Shown: positions 58,382 to 64,000 of the stretch, piece by piece
Numbering within the stretch: position 1 is the first letter of the stretch
Layout of the letters: each line of letters opens with the position of its first letter
Origin: Microvelia longipes
Lineage: Eukaryota; Arthropoda; Insecta; Hemiptera; Veliidae
Assembly (NCBI GenBank): GCA_018340805.1
Contig: JACMZG010000008.1
Span: 12,486,742 to 12,550,741, forward strand
Direction of reading: 5' to 3'
Length of the DNA: 64,000 nucleotides
Position numbers and translations under genes: made by a program
Notes under the pieces: generated by a model
What the model was told of the DNA's origin: nothing
Databases searched by the model: none
The model's input: only the letters and a program-made list of their open reading frames with translations

Positions 58382-60433
58382 ATGAATCTTAAGACTGAAT
58401 TATTCTCAACATATTGTACAAATATATTTGATGAATTAGCTCCTTATAAATGGATAAAAACAAAGAAAAAAGGCAATCTACCATACTTTACTCCAGTAAT
58501 GAAAAAAATCTTCAGAATGAGAGACAAAGCACACAGGAAATGGTTAAAAGTAAAAAATGATCCATCAAAAAAAACTTACATAGACCTTAAAAAATATGCC
58601 GCCAAAGCTCTTAAAGAAGAAAAAAAAGCCTATGTCAAATGGATTCAAAAAAATTGTAAAAAAGACCAAAAAAAATTCTGGAAAGCATTAAAAGAGTTAG
58701 GAATTCAAGATAAGGAAAAAACTCACCTTCCTGTCAATCTATTCGATAGTGATGAACTCAATGAATACTATGTAAACACTGTGAAAGCTATTGACGTGGA
58801 TGAGGAGACAATAAAAAACTATTCTGATACCAAAATTAACCTCACAACAGAAGAACTAACTCATTTCACTCTATCTGATCTAGATAATATAAAAACTCAA
58901 TTTAAAAAAATTAAATCAAATGCTATAGGTGTAGACAATATCTCTGTTATGATGATTAATTATATTCTAGAAATATATCCAGATCCTATTATTCATCTGA
59001 TAAATTCATGCCTTCTCTCTGGAACCGTCCCAGAACTCTGGAAACAAGCTATTGTAACACCCATCCCAAAAAAAAACAATATTTCAGAGCTCACAGACAC
59101 TAGGCCTATAAGTATTTTACCAGTCATAAGCAAAATAACAGAGAGACTAGTAGCAATTCAACTATTGAGACATCTAACACTTAACAATATACTCCCAGAT
59201 ATACAGTCTGGTTTCAGACGAGGCCATAGTACTTGCTCAGCACTTTTAAAGATAGTGGATGACCTATGTCGTGGCATAGACTTAGGTGAAATAACCTATT
59301 TGGCCCTACTAGATTTCTCAAAGGCATTCGACATGATAAACCATGATCTCATCATTGCCAAATTAAAACATATAGGATTAGATTTTACTGTGCTAAAATG
59401 GTTTGAGTCCTTTATTAAAAACAGATCTCAGCAAGTTATTTACAACGGTCATCTGTCTGAACCTCTCATACTGACAAAAGGAGTACCACAGGGTAGCTCA
59501 CTGGCACCATATCTATATATGATTTATGTATTTGATGCTCCCAAATATGTTACTCATTCGAAAATTCACATGTATGCTGATGATACTCAAGTTTATAAAA
59601 AATCGAATCCTCAAAATCAAAAATTATGCGAACAGAAAATAAATGAAGATTTGAATAGAGTACACACCTGGTCATCTAAAAATGGACTGACACTTAACCC
59701 TTCTAAATCTGAATTAATACTGATCTCAACCTCTCAATTAAAGCCTCATTTATCAGTCCCTAACATAGAAATAAATGGCAATTTGGTAAACAATGTATCA
59801 TTCACTAGGAACCTAGGAGTTATTATAGACGAACAACTCACCTTTAAAAAGCATGTTGTGAATCTTTGTGGTAGGGCATGGGCATCCTTAAAAAAATTAA
59901 AATCATTACATAGTTTACTACCATCCGAAGAAAAATGGAGATTAGCAGATAATCTAGTCTTATCGTTGTTCAATTATTGTGACTCTTTATATGGGCCTCA
60001 CCTAAGTGCAGAATTAAAATACAAAATCCAAAAAGTACAGAATTCATGTATCAGATTTGCTTGGGGCTTTAATATCAGGGACCACATCTCACCAAGACTG
60101 ATAGAAAAAAATATTCTAAATATGGAAAACAGGAGACTGCTACATTATGGCTGCATGTTACACAAAATTATCAACACAGAAACACCTATCTACCTCTATA
60201 ACCTAATCTCAGTAAGATCTCACCATCACGAAGTACAATTAAGAAATATTCATCATTATTACAACATCACCCAACACCGGACAAGGAAATTTGAATCATC
60301 TTTCACAGGATTTTCACCTATTTTATTAAATTCAATACCTCATGAAATGTTAAAACTTAAAGAATATTCATTTAAAACTAAATTTAGAGAGTATTTATTC
60401 AATTTGCAAAAAAATAATGAAGCTCTTGTTTAA
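58382..60433 (+). CDS. Reverse transcriptase of the non-LTR element
   Basis: 683 codons, uninterrupted. A lysine-rich linker (residues about 20-115) leads to the RT core: PIPKKN, then RPISILPVISKITERL, FRRGHST, LLDFSKAFD (first catalytic Asp about 311), GVPQGSSLAP and MYADDTQVY (Asp 400 and 401), followed by NPSKSELI and the thumb/connection region with NYCDSLYGPHL. All catalytic residues are present, so this frame decayed little. It would have been read through from the endonuclease, and the ATG at 58382 is simply the first after the frameshift. Confidence 0.93.
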   Translation: MNLKTELFSTYCTNIFDELAPYKWIKTKKKGNLPYFTPVMKKIFRMRDKAHRKWLKVKNDPSKKTYIDLKKYAAKALKEEKKAYVKWIQKNCKKDQKKFWKALKELGIQDKEKTHLPVNLFDSDELNEYYVNTVKAIDVDEETIKNYSDTKINLTTEELTHFTLSDLDNIKTQFKKIKSNAIGVDNISVMMINYILEIYPDPIIHLINSCLLSGTVPELWKQAIVTPIPKKNNISELTDTRPISILPVISKITERLVAIQLLRHLTLNNILPDIQSGFRRGHSTCSALLKIVDDLCRGIDLGEITYLALLDFSKAFDMINHDLIIAKLKHIGLDFTVLKWFESFIKNRSQQVIYNGHLSEPLILTKGVPQGSSLAPYLYMIYVFDAPKYVTHSKIHMYADDTQVYKKSNPQNQKLCEQKINEDLNRVHTWSSKNGLTLNPSKSELILISTSQLKPHLSVPNIEINGNLVNNVSFTRNLGVIIDEQLTFKKHVVNLCGRAWASLKKLKSLHSLLPSEEKWRLADNLVLSLFNYCDSLYGPHLSAELKYKIQKVQNSCIRFAWGFNIRDHISPRLIEKNILNMENRRLLHYGCMLHKIINTETPIYLYNLISVRSHHHEVQLRNIHHYYNITQHRTRKFESSFTGFSPILLNSIPHEMLKLKEYSFKTKFREYLFNLQKNNEALV

Positions 60434-61400
60434 GGAATTATTGTTTATTCTTTTTTTTAATTTTTTTTTAATTTATATATAATTTTTTTTAATAAAATGG
60501 CATCTATTCTCAATACTACCTTACTTCTATTTAAATTGCATTAAAGGTCCATTTTTGACTTTTTAATCTTTTATCTATTCCATCTTCTACTCTCATTATT
60601 ATGTTTTATAAAATTTCAATTGATTACTTTAATAATTCTTTTTTTTTAATCAATTACACAAATAGTGAATTTTAATTTTTTGCATTAGTGGTAGATTTCA
60701 TTTCTAACATTTGTAATGAACTTTATATCACACTAGTAAATAGTTTTATGTTAGATTTAATTTATCTGTTATTTTTTCTTAAAAATGAGGTTGCTTATTT
60801 ATAGCAGTTAAATTCTTTAATTCAATCTTTTTTATCCTTACACTTTTTACTTAATCATTCTTTTTTACTAATTTAATCAGTAATACTTTTTAACGTTTTA
60901 AAAGTATCTTTTTAAGACAACTCCTTTTAAGGTTACAAATTGATTTTTTAATCTTACTAATGATTACTAATTTAATTTTTTTTAATCATTTAACCATCAT
61001 CTTATTGTGATATGTTGTAAATAGTTAAATTTCTAATTTTAATTTGTTGTTTTTATTTTGAAAAATTTTAAATATTGAAAATTTATTGTTATTTTTTCTT
61101 AGTTTATATTACCTTAAATTTTATGTTCTATACACTAATTTTAAGCTTAGTTATTTTTTTAAAGCATTATGAAGATATTTTGGTTACTTGAAATAATAAA
61201 TATTGTTCTCCTTTTTTACACTAAACCAATATCTCAAATTTAATTTATTTTATTTTTCTCTACCATTGTTTTTGTGTTCTATTACTTTTTTTTTTGCAGG
61301 ATGGGCGGAAGAACTGATTCATTCAGAGTCCATCCTATTTTATACTATTAAGTTATGTCAAATTGTTTTATTTTAGTTGTATTATAGTATAAATAAACGT

Positions 61401-61431
<31 letters not shown>

Positions 61432-61439
61432 GGTAAAAG

Positions 61440-61868
61440 AGTTATATTCGGATGATGATATCTCTGAGTGGCAGCACTATAATAACTTTTTAGAAATTAG
61501 GTATATAATAGTATTGTGTGCTTATTATTTAGACAGACCTACGGGTTTTCCCGTCTCATTGCTAAGTTCCAGTCGCATTAGTCTAGACGAGTTTGGGGTC
61601 CCCTCCCCCCAAACCTCCAAACAATTGTTGACAATTTTTATATAGGCACTTGTTATATTCCCTTAATATGCTGAGGTACAGATATTCTGACCTACCTTAA
61701 TAATGTACACCTCAGCAGCCCTGAGGCTATATAAGCTAGTTAAACTTTAAAACATTGTTCATTTCATTTTTAATTTTAACTTTGTTATTATGGTGAATCT
61801 ATGTTAGTTGTGTTAATAAAATAAATTCAGTTTTTAAAAAGTTATTTTGTGTTTGGCTGAACTTAACT
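61440..61868 (+). repeat. 5' LTR of a Ty3/gypsy-type element
   Basis: 429 bp from AGTTATATTC to ...AACTTAACT. The ends AGTTA/TAACT form the short inverted repeat seen in gypsy/17.6-like elements. Contains a TATA box (TATATAAG, 61728-61735) and AATAAA (61815-61820), spaced as expected for U3-R-U5. The left boundary is inferred from the terminal motif, because the second LTR is outside the window. Confidence 0.75.
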
Positions 61869-61885
61869 GGCGCAGTCGGTAGGAC
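61868..61885 (+). promoter_or_regulatory. Primer-binding site
   Basis: TGGCGCAGTCGGTAGGAC directly follows the LTR. This is the motif known from 17.6/297-like gypsy elements, primed by tRNA-Ser (family knowledge). A leader follows (61886-62336), including a possible splice donor (ctgtaagtt, 62007-62015). Confidence 0.85.
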
Positions 61886-62336
61886 AGGTTGTCAATTTTG
61901 AACGCATATCAAAGTTGTTCGTTTTTACGATTAAACAGCCTGACGAACTTTGCAGCAAACAACGAAGACTTTTCAAAATGAACGGATATTTAACACAGCT
62001 ACTACTGTAAGTTAATATAAAACCTATACATTATTTTTAAAGCAAATTACTTCAAGCAAAAAGAAATTTTGATGATAATGAAAACTTTGCTGATACTTTT
62101 GAAGAAAATTTTATGCAATTTAATACAAGGATCATTTTCAACGAAAATATTATTTTAGTAATTAAGTAAATAATCTTTAAATAAAAATAATAATATTAGT
62201 ATAAATAAATAAATACTTAAATAATAATAAATAAATAAATAAAAAGGGATAAGCATTAAAAAATTTATTTAAATAAAATAAACTTTACATATTTAAAAAT
62301 TGTTTTTAATCAATTTAAGTTATCAAGAAATAAATA

Positions 62337-63448
62337 ATGGCTCAAATAAATTATCAACTATTAAAATTATATTTAGATACTATTCCACCCTATGATGGTG
62401 ATGCTCATTCTCTTCCAATATTTATAGGAAATTGTGAGGGTTTGCTAACACAATTTGCAGATGCTGAAGACATGCAAATCCTATAAATGTGTTTCTAATG
62501 AGAGCAATTTATGGTAAACTAACAGGTAGAGCTCAGAAATTATTAGGCTCGCGAAATGACATATTAAACTGGACCGCTATAAAAAACTTACTTAACAGTG
62601 TTTTGGAGACCAACGTGACATTGACTGTTTAGTACAAGACTTAATCACTCTAATACCAGAGAGAAATGAAAGCCCGTATAGTTTTGGTGTTAAATGTCAA
62701 GACTATAAAAATTTAATATTAGTAAAATTAAATTCTGACGATACATTGTCTAATGATGAGAAATTAATTAGAATAAGAAATTACGATGAACTAGCACTCA
62801 AAACCTATATTAGAGGTTTACCGAGCCATATTCAAACAAATGTTAGGTTACGTAGACCTGAAAATTTAGAGGTCGCTATGGGTTTTGTAATTGAAGAAGA
62901 AAATTTTCTTCATTCGACTAGGCAATTTAAATATACAAAATCATAATTTTCATCCCCAACGTAGGATTACTCCAAATAGAGGAGGTCATAGAAATTTTAA
63001 TAATAGAAATATGAACTCAAGAGGTTATGTAAATCAGTATAATAACAATAATAATAATAATTTCAATAATCAATCAAATAATAATAATTATAACCCTAGA
63101 AATTATAATGCTAATAATCAAAATTTTGGTAACAATAATAATAATTACCCAAGATATAATAATTATAATCAACGAAACAACCATAGTAATTATCGTGGAA
63201 ATTTTAATCAAAATAATTATAATAACAATAATAGATACAACAATCAAAATTTTGCTTCAACGTCGAGGAACCAAAATCCTGTCGTTCCTATGGAAGTTGA
63301 TCAATCTGGAGTATCTAGAAACTATGCTCAGAATGTAAATCTGAGTAATGATCAAAACATAAATCAGAATAATAATGATGGGAATCAGATCAGTTTTTTC
63401 AAACAGAAGCCTCTCATGCAGAGCAAGGCTAACACCTGGTACGCCTAG
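62337..63448 (+). pseudogene. Gag region of the gypsy-type element, broken
   Basis: The frame opens at 62337 (MAQINYQLLKLY) and stops after 49 codons at 62484-62486. Homologous coding resumes in another frame to about 62600, shifts again (SPYSFGVKCQDYKN, ELALKTYIRGLPSHIQ), stops at 62946 and shifts once more at about 62930 into an Asn/Gln-rich stretch (about residues 25-125 of the frame 62891-63448). No zinc-knuckle CCHC is visible, which fits errantivirus-like Gag. At least three frame breaks, so not functional. Confidence 0.8.
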
Positions 63449-64000
63449 ATATAACCATAATAGAAAAATTAGTTGTAATAATAACAATAATAAAATAATT
63501 AAGTTAAGCTCAAATAAAAATCACATAGAGTTAGAAAAATTAGTAATAAATTGTGGCGTTACTGGTCTACCTTACATAATCATATCACATTGGAATAATT
63601 GTAAATTTATGATTGATACAGGTAGTTCCAAAAGTCTTATAAATCCTAAAATTGCACATAAATATTTTCCGAATGATATATTCCAACAACAATTTACTAT
63701 AGAATCTATTCATGGAATAACTAAACACAGTGGAGTTGCAATCAATTTCAATTGAAAAAAATATTTAATGAAAATATTAAACATAAATTTTATATTCACG
63801 AAATCAGTTCTGAATTCGATGGATTAATTGGTATAGATTTATTAGAAAAGATTGACGCCCAAATAAATATTAAGTCTAGATTAATAATAACACCTAATAT
63901 TAAGATACCTTTAATATATAAAACTGATACAACAAATGTTAGTAGTCACCCTGGTTATCGAAACCCTACTAACAACAATAATAATATATTAATAAAAATA
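63375..64000 (+). pseudogene. Protease/start of pol, partial, runs off the window
   Basis: The frame 63375-63755 contains the aspartic-protease active site FMIDTGSSKSLINP. A frame break near 63750 then moves the coding to a frame that is open to the window end and holds FDGLIGIDLLEKIDAQIN, the second conserved retropepsin motif (ILGxDLL type). Reverse transcriptase, RNase H and integrase would lie beyond position 64000. Overlap with the Gag frame suggests a translational shift in the parent element, but decay blurs this. Confidence 0.82.

Larger units (their letters stand above)
57716..61432 (+). mobile_element. Non-LTR retrotransposon, CR1/Jockey group, 5'-truncated
   Basis: Contains the C-terminal part of an apurinic-type endonuclease, a reverse transcriptase, an AT-rich 3' UTR (60434-61400) with a terminal stem-loop (AGGATGG at 61298-61304 pairing with CCATCCT at 61330-61336), and a (TTTA)n tail (61401-61431). 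The 5' end begins mid-endonuclease next to the inverted satellite piece, as usual after incomplete target-primed reverse transcription. No target-site duplication could be fixed. The clade within CR1/Jockey/L2 relatives is not resolved. Confidence 0.9.

Noticed and set aside
62891..63448. Independent Asn-rich (prion-like) host protein
   Set aside because: It is the Gag C-terminus in the context of LTR, primer-binding site and protease.

Overview
This is a nuclear window from an AT-rich animal genome, most likely an insect. The evidence is spliced genes with GT-AG introns, a eukaryotic tRNA-Leu, CR1/Jockey-type and Ty3/gypsy-type retrotransposons, many short inverted-repeat elements and very many long (TA)n tracts. 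A hemipteran fits the repeat style, but that is only an impression. There is no prokaryotic operon structure and no CRISPR locus.

Layout. 1-22.3 kb is a repeat field: a 118-bp tandem array at the left edge, foldback and MITE-like elements, hairpin elements whose loops are dinucleotide arrays, a roughly 21-copy array of a GC-rich 24-bp motif (15.34-16.54 kb), and a repeat pair rich in YY1/Pho-like GCCGCCAT motifs. One real coding piece lies inside it: an AGPAT-like terminal exon at 3922-4049, apparently the end of a tandem paralogue whose other exons are not seen here. 22.37-25.68 kb holds a complete five-exon 1-acyl-glycerol-3-phosphate acyltransferase gene (261 aa). It converges on a two-exon minus-strand gene (28350-26451) for a predicted secreted 213-aa protein that I do not recognise.

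28.4-34 kb is again repeats: microsatellites, a MITE copy and a TIR element. 34.10-53.53 kb is a complete 14-exon gene for a formin-binding protein 4 (FNBP4) orthologue, 1036 aa, with two WW domains and a proline-rich region. All of its junction phases close. Its introns carry repeats, including a GC-rich element with a tRNA-like end (39.8-40.74 kb) and a decayed antisense reverse-transcriptase fragment (42.7-43.26 kb).

53.5-64 kb contains the FNBP4 3' UTR, a TIR element with a target-site duplication, tRNA-Leu(UAA), two satellite-like arrays (about 145 and 180 bp), and a 5'-truncated non-LTR retrotransposon with one frameshift and an otherwise open 683-codon RT frame. After its (TTTA)n tail comes the 5' end of a degenerate Ty3/gypsy element: LTR, primer-binding site, broken gag and protease, running off the window.

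The host genes do not form a functional cluster. AGPAT is lipid synthesis in the ER, FNBP4 is a WW/proline adaptor, and the third is an orphan secreted protein. The most unusual content is the repeat architecture. All exon models come from reading splice signals and phase by eye, without transcripts or database searches.
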